From NCBI GenBank assembly GCA_021323255.1, contig JAJTCL010000004.1, positions 1 through 27,778 on the forward strand: a stretch of 27,778 bases of DNA. The letters run 5' to 3'. This DNA is from Propionibacteriaceae bacterium (lineage in GTDB: Bacteria; Actinomycetota; Actinomycetes; Propionibacteriales; Propionibacteriaceae). A program made the translations under genes and the position numbers. The notes under the pieces are model-generated. The model did no database searches. It was given only the letters and a program-made list of their open reading frames with translations, and was not told the origin of the DNA. This document shows positions 16,001 through 25,293 of the stretch, one piece after another (positions within the stretch are counted from its first letter, which is position 1; each line of letters starts with the position of its first letter).

Positions 16001-17197
16001 GTGATCGAGGTAATCGGACTGAGCGCACGAGGGTGGAGTGACCTCCCCGAGCGTCTCCGGACCTTGATCCAGCAGGCAGAAGTCTTGCTCGGAAGTCCGC
16101 GACAGCTCAGTCTGATCCCGCAGTTTTCTGACCAGCAACGGCTGCCATGGCCGAGCCCGCTGCGAGAGGGGCTGCCCAGGCTCCTTAGCGAGGTTGCCCG
16201 ATCGCGGGCCGTAGCCCTCGCCTCCGGCGATCCGCTGCTGGCAGGAATTGGCAGCACGCTCATCGAGATGCTCGGGGCTGCGGCGGTTCGGATCCATCCT
16301 GCGGTGTCCTCGGTGGCGCTCGCCCGTGCTCGGATGGGCTGGTCGGAGGAGTCGACCCAGCTGGTACGGCTGCGTGGCGACGATCTGGATGTGGTACGCC
16401 GGTATGTGTTCCCCGGCCGTCGCCTGATCATTTTGTCCCGTGACGCAGATAGTCCGGCCGCCGTTGCGCAGCTGCTCAGCGATACGGGCTACGGGGACAG
16501 CGTGATCACTGTCCTAGGTGATCTTGACACCGACGCAGAATCACGGATCGATATGGCCGCCCGCGATTGGACAGGCTCAGTCCCCGCGCTCAATGTGACG
16601 TGCGTGAGGTGTGCAGGTAGCCATGCAGCCGCGTCACTGGCGCCCGGCTTGCCTGACCAAGTTTTTGATCATGACGGGCAGCTGACCAAGCGTGATCTTC
16701 GTGCATCGGCAATGGCTCACCTGATGCCGCGCCCCGGTGAGCTGCTGTGGGACGTGGGTGCCGGCGCCGGGTCGATCGCGATCGAGTGGTTGCGCTCCGA
16801 CCCTGGCTGCAGAGCGATCGCTGTTGAGCGTGACCTGGACCGGGTCAAGCGGATCCGATCCAATGCCGAAGCACTGGGCGTGCCCGGTCTGGAGGTGTTG
16901 CATGGACAGGCTCCTGAGGTACTGGCCTCGTTGTCGAAGCCAGACGCGGTTTTCGTCGGTGGGGGAGCGAGCGGTGAAACGCTGGAGCACTCGTGGTTGG
17001 CGTTGCAGCCTGGTGGCCGGATGGTGGTACATGCCGTGACGCAGGAAACTGAGATGATCTTGGTCGACAGCTGGAAACGCTACGGCGGTGAGCTGTCCCG
17101 ACTGTCGGTTGAGCACTTTGAGCCGATCGGGCGCTATCACGGCTGGCGGCCGGCCCGAGCTGTCGTGCAGTGGAGTTCGATCAAGGATCTTGCGTGA
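16001..17197 (+). CDS. cobL: precorrin-6Y C5,15-methyltransferase (decarboxylating), CbiE/CbiT fusion
   Basis: A 398-residue fusion. Residues 1 to about 200 are the tetrapyrrole methylase-fold CbiE part: IEVIGLSARGW, SRAVALASGDPLLAGIGSTL and RLIILSRD. Residues from about 220 are the Rossmann-fold CbiT part: FDHDGQLTKRDLRA, the SAM-binding LLWDVGAGAGSIAIEW, IAVERD and AVFVGGGASGE. Together they methylate C5 and C15 of precorrin-6Y/6B and decarboxylate the C12 acetate. The GTG start begins the conserved first beta-strand; a strong ribosome-binding site is not seen. The stop overlaps the cobM GTG by 4 bp (GTGA). It is divergent from the riboswitch-controlled operon. Confidence 0.95.
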   Translation: MIEVIGLSARGWSDLPERLRTLIQQAEVLLGSPRQLSLIPQFSDQQRLPWPSPLREGLPRLLSEVARSRAVALASGDPLLAGIGSTLIEMLGAAAVRIHPAVSSVALARARMGWSEESTQLVRLRGDDLDVVRRYVFPGRRLIILSRDADSPAAVAQLLSDTGYGDSVITVLGDLDTDAESRIDMAARDWTGSVPALNVTCVRCAGSHAAASLAPGLPDQVFDHDGQLTKRDLRASAMAHLMPRPGELLWDVGAGAGSIAIEWLRSDPGCRAIAVERDLDRVKRIRSNAEALGVPGLEVLHGQAPEVLASLSKPDAVFVGGGASGETLEHSWLALQPGGRMVVHAVTQETEMILVDSWKRYGGELSRLSVEHFEPIGRYHGWRPARAVVQWSSIKDLA

Positions 17198-17952
17198 CCG
17201 TTCATTTCATTGGGGCAGGTCCGGGGGCGGCTGACCTGCTGACTGTCCGGGCCGTACGGCTGCTCGAATCATCGCCGGTCTGTGTCTATGCCGGCACCTA
17301 CGTCGATGATCAGATTCTGGTGCATTGTCCTCTGGACGCCACCTTGATTGACAGCCAGCATCTTGATCTTGACCAGATCACTGACCATCTGGTTGCGGCC
17401 GATCAGCGCGGAGAAGATGTGGCCCGGCTTTGCTCTGGTGATCCGTCGATCTATTCGGCGCTGGCCGAGCAGACGCGGCGGCTGGATGCGGCGGGTGTGA
17501 GCTGGGATGTGACACCAGGCGTGCCGGCGTACGCGGCAGCCGCAGCGATTATCGGGCGTGAGCTCACCGTCCCCGAGCTAGCCCAAACTGTGATCCTGAC
17601 CCGTACCCAAGCTGCTTCCACCGTCATGCCCGAGACCGAGTCGTTGGCCTATCTGGCTCAGACGCGGGCCACCATGATCATTCATCTGGGCATTCGGCGG
17701 ACCCGTCAGATCTGCGCTGAGCTGACCTCGGCGTACGGGCCTGACTGCCCGGTCGCGGTGGTGGCCAATGCCACTCAGCCGACCGAGCGAGTACTCCGCG
17801 GCACCCTGGCAACGATCGCCGATCAAGTCGAGGATGCCGGCCTGCGGCAGGCAGCGGTGATCATGGTGGGGGAGGCGTTACACGCCGATGAATTTGTGGA
17901 GTCACACCTTTACGGGAAGCGAACTCGTCTTCGGAGAAGTCAAGAAGTGTAA
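17194..17952 (+). CDS. cobM: precorrin-4 C11-methyltransferase
   Basis: A 252-residue SAM-dependent methylase of the tetrapyrrole methylase fold that methylates C11 of precorrin-4 to give precorrin-5. Visible motifs are VHFIGAGPGAADLLTVRAVRLL at the N-terminus, DVARLCSGDPSIYSALAEQ, DVTPGVPAYAAAAA, and AVVANATQPTERVLRGTL. The GTG start is within the cobL stop (GTGA) and begins directly at the first conserved strand; an earlier in-frame ATG at 17170 would add residues encoded by the end of cobL. Its 3' end overlaps the 3' end of cobIJ by 13 bp in convergent orientation, so its last residues are read on both strands. Confidence 0.96.
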   Translation: MTVHFIGAGPGAADLLTVRAVRLLESSPVCVYAGTYVDDQILVHCPLDATLIDSQHLDLDQITDHLVAADQRGEDVARLCSGDPSIYSALAEQTRRLDAAGVSWDVTPGVPAYAAAAAIIGRELTVPELAQTVILTRTQAASTVMPETESLAYLAQTRATMIIHLGIRRTRQICAELTSAYGPDCPVAVVANATQPTERVLRGTLATIADQVEDAGLRQAAVIMVGEALHADEFVESHLYGKRTRLRRSQEV

Positions 17953-19457
17953 GACCGGCTCGTCCACACGGTTCCGCTGCGGCCGAGCCGGGTCAGGCTG
18001 GAACCGATGATCAGCAAACAGCTCATGTCGATGCTGCCGGGATCGAGCGCCTCCAGAGTCGTGACGGAGAGATCCTCCTCGTCGCGCCCCATGTGACGGC
18101 CGACGACCACGGGCGTTTTCGGCGGCCGAAGCTCCAGCAGCACCTCGCGGGCCCACACAATCGGGTGCCGCCGGGTCCGTGAAGCGGGATTGTAGATCGC
18201 GAGCACCAGATCGGCTTCAGCCACAGCGCGCAACCGTCGTTCGATCACTGACCACGGCTTGAGTCGGTCCGATAGGGAGACCACCGCATAGTCTCCGCCA
18301 AGCGGAGCACCAGCGCGTGCCGCAACTGCCTGAGCGGCGGTAACTCCGGGGAGCACTGTGATCTCGACGTTCGCATAACAGTCCTCCTCAGCCGCCTCGA
18401 AGACAGCTGCGGCCATGCCAAAGATCCCCGCATCCCCGCCCGAGACCACCGCGACCGGTTCGCCCGCCAGAGCAAGATCAAGAGCGTAACGCGCCCGCTC
18501 CACCTCCACGGTGTTGCCGCTCGGGTGCCGGTGCAGATTCGGCCGTACCGGAAGCCGGTCGAGATACCGTCCGTAGCCAACGACATGATCAACTCCAGCG
18601 AGCACTGCGGCGACCTCCGGCGTGATCCAGTGATCGGATCCTGGCCCAAGGCCTACCACATACAGCTGGGGCTGTTCCGCATGATCAACACCACCCAGCA
18701 TTGGCCGAGGAACCGCCGATCGGCCCGCAGAGTCAAGACGTCGATCTCGGCCTGGCACGACGATCATGGAAAAATAGGGCACGGCGCTGGCATCGACCTC
18801 ACTCACCGGCATGACACGCTGCTCACCAGTGGTCGCCCGCTCCACGTACCGGGCGTCGGCGAGCCTGCCGGCCTGCCGCAACGCCTCGCGTACGCCACCG
18901 AAGGTCCGGCCAAGTTTCATGATCGCTGCCGCATCGGTGTCGGCGATCCGACGCGCGAGCTCTGGCACCGGCAGCGTTCCGGGCAACACGGTCAGGACGT
19001 CTTCATGCCGCGCGAGTGGTGTCCGCAGCGCAGTCGCGGCGGCAGTCAGCGAGGTGACCCCGGGCACGATCTCGCTCGGAAAGCGCGATGACAGCCGGTC
19101 GTGCAAGTACATATATGAGCTATAGAACAACGGGTCTCCCGCGGCAAGCACCACGACCGTCCGTCCCACGTCCAGGTGCTTGCTCAGCCGCTCGGCAGAT
19201 TCGTCATAGAAATCATCCATCGCGCCGTAATAGCCCAGCGGATGATCGGTCGGCCTGGTAGTGACGGGATAGATGAGCAGTTCCTCGATCACGTCCTCGT
19301 TGATCAGCGAGTCGGCAATGGTGCGGGCAATCGATCGACCGGCCGTCCCGGAGTGGTAGGCAATCACGTCGGCGTTCTTGATCAGGTGCGCCGCCTTGAG
19401 AGTGATCAGCTCCGGATCCCCTGGCCCGACGCCCACTCCGTAAAGGTGCCCAGTCAC
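17940..19457 (-). CDS. cobIJ: fused precorrin-2 C20- and precorrin-3B C17-methyltransferase CobIJ
   Basis: A 505-residue bifunctional methylase like the mycobacterial CobIJ. The N-terminal half is CobI: LYGVGVGPGDPELITLKA, VVLAAGDPLFYSSYMYLHDRL and EIVPGVTSLTAAATAL. After a linker around residues 240-260 the CobJ half begins at LYVVGLGPGSDHWITPE, with VAVVSGGDAGIFGMA, LPGVTAAQAVAARAGAPLG, LSDRLKPW, IYNPASRTR and VGRHMGRDEED. CobI methylates precorrin-2 at C20; CobJ methylates C17 and contracts the ring. The GTG start overlaps the cobH stop (GTGA), giving a coupled cobG-cobH-cobIJ unit. The 3' end overlaps cobM by 13 bp. Confidence 0.97.
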   Translation of the reverse strand: MTGHLYGVGVGPGDPELITLKAAHLIKNADVIAYHSGTAGRSIARTIADSLINEDVIEELLIYPVTTRPTDHPLGYYGAMDDFYDESAERLSKHLDVGRTVVVLAAGDPLFYSSYMYLHDRLSSRFPSEIVPGVTSLTAAATALRTPLARHEDVLTVLPGTLPVPELARRIADTDAAAIMKLGRTFGGVREALRQAGRLADARYVERATTGEQRVMPVSEVDASAVPYFSMIVVPGRDRRLDSAGRSAVPRPMLGGVDHAEQPQLYVVGLGPGSDHWITPEVAAVLAGVDHVVGYGRYLDRLPVRPNLHRHPSGNTVEVERARYALDLALAGEPVAVVSGGDAGIFGMAAAVFEAAEEDCYANVEITVLPGVTAAQAVAARAGAPLGGDYAVVSLSDRLKPWSVIERRLRAVAEADLVLAIYNPASRTRRHPIVWAREVLLELRPPKTPVVVGRHMGRDEEDLSVTTLEALDPGSIDMSCLLIIGSSLTRLGRSGTVWTSRSYTS

Positions 19458-20107
19458 GCGATCTCCGATTTCCGAGCGAGGGCATTGATCGCCGCAGCGC
19501 AGATGGCAGACCCACCACGTCGGCCATGCACTACGAGCCACGGGATGTCCCACGGGTTCTCAGCCAAGGCGATCTTGGACTCCGCGGAGCCGACAAAGCC
19601 AACGGGAATTCCGAGAATCGCAGCGGGACGCGGCCCTCCATCGGCAACCAGCTCCAAGAGGTGGAACAGCGCGGTCGGAGCATTGCCGATCGCCACCACT
19701 GCACCCGCCAGCCGGTCGCTCCAGAGTGAGACGGCAGCCGCCGATCGGGTCGTTTCCCATTGCGCCGCCAGGTGGCCGGCTCGTGGGTCGTTGAGCAGGC
19801 AGCAGACCTCATTGTCGGCCGGGAGTCGTCGCCGGGTGATTCCGGTGGCGAGCATCTGGGTATCAGTGAAGATCACCGCATGAGCCTCGAGCGCCGTTCG
19901 AGCGGCAGGCACCACCCGGGGATGACAGGCGAGATCGTTGACGAGATCAACATCACCACAGGCGTGAATCATCCGAACAGCAACAGAGTGCATGTCCTCT
20001 GGCAGCGTCGAGAGATCCGTTTCCGATCGAATGGTCGAAAACGATCGTCGATAGATCTCCGTGGGCTCCCTGAGGTAGTCGTAGCGCCGTGCCGGGGCAG
20101 GCATCAC
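19454..20107 (-). CDS. cobH: precorrin-8X methylmutase
   Basis: A 217-residue enzyme that moves the methyl group from C11 to C12, forming hydrogenobyrinate. Family blocks: YLREPTEIYRRSFSTIRSE, the catalytic-His segment VRMIHACGDVD (His48), VIFTDTQMLATGI, and VAIGNAPTALFHLLEL...PVGFVGSAESK, then the C-terminal VHGRRGGSAICAAAINAL. Length is normal. Two starts are possible, GTG at 20107 (GTGA overlap with the cobG stop) or ATG at 20104 (TGATG); both give translational coupling to cobG and differ by one residue. The downstream partner cobIJ overlaps by 4 bp. Confidence 0.97.
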   Translation of the reverse strand: MMPAPARRYDYLREPTEIYRRSFSTIRSETDLSTLPEDMHSVAVRMIHACGDVDLVNDLACHPRVVPAARTALEAHAVIFTDTQMLATGITRRRLPADNEVCCLLNDPRAGHLAAQWETTRSAAAVSLWSDRLAGAVVAIGNAPTALFHLLELVADGGPRPAAILGIPVGFVGSAESKIALAENPWDIPWLVVHGRRGGSAICAAAINALARKSEIA

Positions 20108-21207
20108 CGCGACTCCCCGAGCGTCAGCAACTGAGCGTCGCGGGGCGCCACAAGATCACGATGATCGCCGGCTGGCGCGCCGCAGCGGCGTTCGCAGCCG
20201 CTGATGTGAGTTCTTCGCAACGGTGATCCGGACTGAGCCAATGCAGTAGCGTACGCGCGAGTACTGATCAAGGAACTCGCACAAGAAGGCGCGCCGACGC
20301 ACGCCGAAATGGCCGACCATGGCGAGGCCGGATTGTCGATGAGTCCCACGGCTGCAAGTTCCGGAAGACGACCGGCGGCTCCTGCCAACACCAAGCCCCG
20401 CGATGGTGTGATCACAACCGGTCCGGCGGCACAGGCTTCGACGGATGTGGCTTGAGCCGGAGTGAGGAGCGCCAGCGGCACCTGAACCGAGGCGGCGCCC
20501 ACGACCGCACCAAGCGGAGTGGCCATCACTCCACGAGGTAGCTCAACAAGGCGTACCCCGGGAACCGTCGTTGCCCAATCGGCAAGGTCCCGGACGTGCC
20601 ACACGTGATCAAACTCCTGACTTGCGGTCAGGAAGCGGTGCGCAAGCTCGAGTAGCGTCGGCACAGCATCACGCGCTGGGACATACAGCCCACGGTCAGC
20701 CCCACCGAGCAGCACCCAGCCGTGGTGATGATCAACGGCCTGATATCCAAGATCGAAGGGCATTCCACTTACATCCCCGCGGCCGTCGTCGATGGCAAAG
20801 AGGAAGCGGCTCGGCAGGCTCGCGAGACGCGGCTCGGCGTTGAGCCCGGCGTCCAGGTTTGCGATCAGCTCTCGGACGTCGGCCTTGCCTCCACTGATGC
20901 CGGTCAACGGTGACGCGACAATATTCCGGACGCGGTCGTGGGTCTGGGACGGCAGAAACCCGGATTCCCGTATTGCACGAATAAGGCTGTCAGGCACAGG
21001 GTCGGCCAGGCCGCGAATCTGCAAGCTTGCGCGCGAGGTCAGCTGGAGATCACCACTACCGAATTGCTGAGCGATCCGGCGCAGCCGGCCAATCGCGGCC
21101 CCAGTTGTCTGACCGCCGGGCACCCGGATGCGTACCAATGCCCCATCGGCTGCCGAGTGGGGCCGCAGGACGCCAGGGCAGCGATCCGGATCGGTCACGC
21201 CCGCCAT
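20104..21207 (-). CDS. cobG: precorrin-3B synthase CobG
   Basis: A 367-residue nitrite/sulfite-reductase-like [4Fe-4S] mono-oxygenase that converts precorrin-3A to precorrin-3B using O2, marking the aerobic route to cobalamin. The cluster ligands appear as Cys303 and Cys309 (SACVGAPSC) and Cys338 and Cys342 (HISGCERRC), the CX5C...CX3C arrangement of sulfite reductases. N-terminal blocks include DGALVRIRVPGG and LQLTSRASLQIRGL. It is the first gene of cobG-cobH-cobIJ. The ATG at 21207 is accepted because the conserved region begins shortly after; no good ribosome-binding site or B12 riboswitch is seen upstream. Confidence 0.95.
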   Translation of the reverse strand: MAGVTDPDRCPGVLRPHSAADGALVRIRVPGGQTTGAAIGRLRRIAQQFGSGDLQLTSRASLQIRGLADPVPDSLIRAIRESGFLPSQTHDRVRNIVASPLTGISGGKADVRELIANLDAGLNAEPRLASLPSRFLFAIDDGRGDVSGMPFDLGYQAVDHHHGWVLLGGADRGLYVPARDAVPTLLELAHRFLTASQEFDHVWHVRDLADWATTVPGVRLVELPRGVMATPLGAVVGAASVQVPLALLTPAQATSVEACAAGPVVITPSRGLVLAGAAGRLPELAAVGLIDNPASPWSAISACVGAPSCASSLISTRAYATALAQSGSPLRRTHISGCERRCGAPAGDHRDLVAPRDAQLLTLGESR

Positions 21208-21265
21208 CGTAAGTGACTCAGCATTGACGCCGGCTCAGTATGGGTTCACCGGTTGCGCCCGTACG

Positions 21266-21579
21266 ATGCTCTTCGGGAACCTGGCCGAGCTGGGCTTGCT
21301 CCTGGCCGCTGTAGTCCTGCCCGTCGTCCTCGGCATGGTTGCCGCCCTCAGAAGGAGACCGTGGTGGTGGGCCGCGATCGTGGCTGTTGTCGTCGCGATG
21401 GTCGCAGCGATCGCCCCCACACCCGAGCCAGGGGAAGCACGGTTGGTGGCGGGAGACGTTTGTTCCTGGTCATCATGGCCGCCGTAGTGGCTGGGCTGGC
21501 GTGGTTGGGGTGGTTCCTGACACGCCGCTTGCGGCGCCGCAGCGCCGCGCCAGCTGGTCAAAAGCCAAGGCCGAGCTAG
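21266..21579 (+). pseudogene. small membrane protein, apparently frameshifted
   Basis: An unrecognised ORF between cobG and cobN. The first frame, from the ATG at 21266, encodes MLFGNLAELGLLLAAVVLP, then a second hydrophobic segment (AAIVAVVVAMVAAI) and a short loop ending in a stop at 21487. The neighbouring frame continues from about 21460 with a third hydrophobic segment, LFLVIMAAVVAGLAWLGWFL, and a basic tail TRRLRRR, stopping at 21579. The match in character suggests one three-helix membrane protein with a one-base shift near GACGTTTGTTC (about 21457-21467), or a sequencing error. The alternative is two short unrelated ORFs. No ribosome-binding site is evident. Confidence 0.45.
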
Positions 21580-21648
21580 ACATCGTGATCTGCCCGGAGC
21601 CCAGGACTTAGCTGAAACGGAAATGGGGACTCCAGGGTCACGACCGGT

Positions 21649-21654
21649 TAGGCT
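21649..21654 (+). promoter_or_regulatory. candidate -10 element for leaderless cobN
   Basis: TAGGCT (TANNNT type) lies six bases before a GTG at 21661, the geometry of leaderless transcripts in actinobacteria. This favours the second of two tandem GTG codons (21658, 21661) as the cobN start. There is no ribosome-binding site to support a leadered start. No convincing -35 element is seen. Confidence 0.35.
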
Positions 21655-21657
21655 CCC

Positions 21658-24600
21658 GTGGTGCCGCGGATCGCCCTGCTCTCCACCTCAGACACAGACC
21701 TGCTCTCTGCGCGGAGTAGCGGCGCGGACTACGTCTTGGCGAACCCAGCGAGATCAGCACACACCGAGCTAGCTGAGGTGCTGGAGGCCTGTGACCTGAT
21801 CGTGGCCCGGGTACTCGGGTCGCCGCAGCTGCTGTGTAGCGGGTTCGACCGGTTGCGCAGCAACGGCAAGCCGATGGTGGTACTGGGCGGTGAGCAGACG
21901 CCGGACGCCAGTCTCATGGCGATGTCGACGGTTTCGATGGGGATCGCAGCCGACGCCCACGTCTACTTGGCTCACGGCGGGCCGGACAACCTTGGTCAGC
22001 TGCACGCCTTCCTGTCCGACACGGTGTTGCTCACCGGCGTGGGCTTCGAGCCTCCCGTTGAGCAGCCGCTTTGGGGGGTGTTGTCGCAAGGCCTGCCGGC
22101 TGGCCAATCACGACCCCGGATTGGCATCTTGTTCTACCGCGCTCAGTACGCCGCCGGTAACACCGGGTACGTGGAGGCACTCGTTGACGCGGTCGATGCC
22201 GCCGGCGGCATCGGCATACCGATCTTCGCCACCTCGTTGCGCGATGCTCCTTCGGACCTGCTGGAGTATCTCGCCACGTGCGACGCGTTGATCACGACCG
22301 TGCTCGCGGCGGGCGGCACCAAACCAGCCACGGCCTCAGCGGGCGGTGACGATGAAGCGTGGGACGTACGCGCCCTGGCGGCTCTTGATGTCCCAATCCT
22401 GCAAGGCTTATGTCTGACCTGGGACCGGGCGTCGTGGGCCGCGTCCGAGGAGGGCATGACCCCCCTCGACGTCGCGACCCAGGTGGCGGTTCCGGAGTTC
22501 GACGGTCGCATCATCACCGTGCCGTTCTCCTTCAAAGAGACCGATGGCGATGGCCTGCCGACCTACGTCGCTGATCATGAACGCTGTCGTCGAGTCGCTG
22601 AGATTGCGGTCAATCATGCTCGATTACGGCACATCCCACCCGCGGAGCGGCGCATTGCGATCCTGCTTTCGGCATACCCCACGAAACATGCGCGGATCGG
22701 AAACGCTGTCGGGCTGGACACCCCGGTCTCAGTGATCAAACTGCTGCGGGCGATGCGTACGGCCGGCTATGACGTGGGTGAGCCTGGCGAGATCCCGGGG
22801 ACGGGTGCGTTCGAGCCGGTCGAGGGCGAACATCCCGACACCACGGCAGGCAACGCGCTGATCCACGCCCTCATCGCGGCCGGCGGACAAGATCCGGAAT
22901 GGCTCACAGCCGAGCAGCTTGCGGGCCAGCCGGTCCGCATCTCGGCACAGGCTTACCGCCGGTGGCTCGCGACGTTGCCCGCCGACCTGGTTGCGGCGGT
23001 CACTGCGGCCTGGGGTGAGGCGCCGGGTGAGCTGTTTGTGGACCGCAGCAGCAACCCAGAGGGTGAGATCGTCGCAGCCACCCTGAAGGCAGGCAATGTG
23101 GTGATCTTGGTACAGCCGCCGCGTGGATTTGGCGAGAATCCGATCGCGATCTACCACGATCCCGATCTTGCTCCGTCGCACCACTACCTGGCCGTCTATC
23201 GCTGGCTGGAGCAGGAGTTTGCTGCCCACGCGGTGATTCATGTCGGCAAGCACGGCAACCTGGAATGGCTGCCTGGCAAGAATCTGGGCCTGTCCGCATC
23301 CTGCGGCACCGATGCAGCCATCGGCTCGCTGCCACTGATCTATCCCTTCCTGGTCAACGATCCAGGTGAGGGGACCCAGGCCAAGCGCCGGGCGCATGCC
23401 ACGATTGTTGATCATCTTGTGCCGCCCATGGCGCGTGCGGAGACCTACGGCGACATCGCGCGGCTGGAGCAACTGCTTGATGAATACGCCCACGTCAACG
23501 CGATGGACCCCGCCAAGGCGCCCGCGCTGCGGGGTGAGATCTGGACACTGATCCAGGCCGCACAGCTGGATCATGATCTTGGCCTGAACGCACCTCCGGA
23601 GGCGGAGGCTTTTGATGTGTTCGTGCTCCATGTCGACGGTTGGTTGTGTGAAATCAAGGATGCGCAGATTCGCGACGGGCTGCACGTGCTGGGGCAGCCG
23701 CCCCAAGGCGAGGAGTTGATCAACCTGGTGCTAGCGGTGCTCCGCTCGGCTCAGGTCTTTGGCGGTCGAGGCAACGCGGTCCAAGGCTTGAGAGCGGCAC
23801 TGGGGCTTGCAGCGGACGCACCGATTGCAGATGTCGATGCCACAGAGGCGCAGGCGCGACAGCTCGTCGGCGCACTCGCCGCGTCGGGCTGGTCCGTCGA
23901 CGCCGTCGCGGAAGTCGTGGACAGCGTCCTCGGAGGGCCGCATGAGGCAGCGGCGGCCGCACTGCGGTTCGCCTGCCAGGAGGTGGTACCACGGCTAGCT
24001 CGCACCGGCGACGAGATCACCGCGATCTTGCACGCTCTGGACGGCGGGTACGTTCCGGCCGGGCCGTCCGGCTCACCGCTACGCGGATTGATCAACGTGC
24101 TGCCGACCGGGCGCAACTTCTACTCCGTCGATCCCAAAGCGATCCCCTCACGCATGGCGTATCAAACTGGTCAGGCGATGGCCGAATCCCTGCTGCAGCG
24201 CCACGTCGATGAGGCGGGTGAGTATCCCCAGTCGGTGGGACTCTCAGTCTGGGGAACGTCGGCCATGCGGACCAGCGGTGACGACATTGCCGAGGTGCTG
24301 GCGCTGCTCGGCGTGATGCCGGTCTGGGACGACGCGTCGCGTCGCGTAGTGGGTCTTGAGGCGATCGATCTCGGTGAGCTGGGCCGTCCCCGAATTGACG
24401 TCACGGTTCGCATCTCCGGGTTCTTTCGGGATGCATTCCCGCACGTTCTGGCGATGCTGGACGACGCTGTACGACTGGTGGCAGACCTTGACGAGCCTCG
24501 CCATGTGAACTTCGTCAGGAAGCACGCACAAGATGACCTTGCAACCCACGGTGACCAGCGGCGGTCCACTACCCGGATCTTCGGTTCCAAGCCTGGCTCG

Positions 24601-25183
24601 TACGGAGCGGGCATGCTGCCGCTGATGGAAGCGGGCCCGGATCGCGGTCGCAGCCAAGAATGTCGACACCCACGAGCATGACATAGCTGACTCTGATGAC
24701 TATTTCCAGTACCACGGCGGGATGGTGGCGACCGTGCGTGCGTTGACCGGCGTCGCACCGAAGGCCTACGTGGGCGACTCGACGACTCCTGAGGCGGTCC
24801 AGACCCGATCGTTGACCGAGGAGACGGCACGAGTGTTCCGGGCACGGGTGATCAACCCACGCTGGATTTCCGCGATGCAGCGGCATGGATACAAGGGTGC
24901 GTTCGAGTTGGCAGCGACAGTCGATTATCTCTTCGGCTTCGATGCGACTGCCGGGGTGGTTCCGGACTGGATGTACGCCCAGCTGGCTGAGAACTATGTG
25001 CTGGACAAGGACAATCAGGACTTCATGAAGCACGCTAATCCCTGGGCGCTGCGCGGCATGATCGAGAAGCTCAGTGAGGCTGTCGACCGCGGGCTGTGGG
25101 AGGACCCTGATCCTGACGTGATCACCCAGCTTCAGCAGGTCTACCTCGATGTCGAAGGAGATCTTGAGGACGTCCTGAGCTGA
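21658..25183 (+). pseudogene. cobN: cobaltochelatase large subunit CobN, frame broken
   Basis: CobN is the large subunit of the ATP-dependent cobaltochelatase that inserts cobalt into hydrogenobyrinate a,c-diamide. The first frame (21658-24681) has the N-terminal MVPRIALLSTSDTDLL, then VDRSSNPEGEI, VQPPRGFGENP, VIHVGKHGNLEWLPGK and VNDPGEGTQAKRRAHAT, and finally FGSKPGSYGAGMLPLMEA. Near 24628-24640 the homology jumps to another frame, resuming as RIAVAAKNVDTHEHD, DDYFQYHGGMVATVRAL and HGYKGAFELAATVDYLFG, ending at 25183. About 40 residues expected between these parts in the family (the NWRDDADLAEVY...WGG region) are absent, so this is a deletion with a frame change, not a simple one-base slip. 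The first frame instead ends in about 15 unrelated residues. Real decay and assembly error are both possible. Confidence 0.85.
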
Positions 25184-25185
25184 GT

Positions 25186-25293
25186 TTGATCTCGCCATCT
25201 GTGGTGGACGTTCATCCGCACAGGGCCACGAATCAACCGGATGCTCTAGTTGAGCCGTCGTTCGTGGCCGTGTGCGGAGAAACGCGAGATCAA
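25186..25293. terminator. long nested inverted repeat between convergent cobN and hydrolase genes
   Basis: The inner arms are 18 bp, 25215-25232 and 25261-25278, complementary except at one position, with a 28-nt spacer. Outer arms TTGATCTCG (25186-25194) and CGAGATCAA (25285-25293) are perfectly complementary; the right outer arm covers the hydrolase stop codon. Being between two convergent stops, it probably ends both transcripts. It lacks a T-tract, as often in high-GC genomes. Confidence 0.65.

Noticed and set aside
16634..17140. 168-residue open frame antisense to cobL
   Set aside because: Shadow ORF opposite the CbiT domain, which has clear SAM-binding motifs.
22729..23706. 325-residue open frame antisense to cobN
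   Set aside because: Shadow ORF; the opposite strand has continuous CobN homology.
24600..24722. Programmed frameshifting in cobN
   Set aside because: A slip would keep all residues, but about 40 expected residues are absent and no slippery heptamer is visible at the junction.
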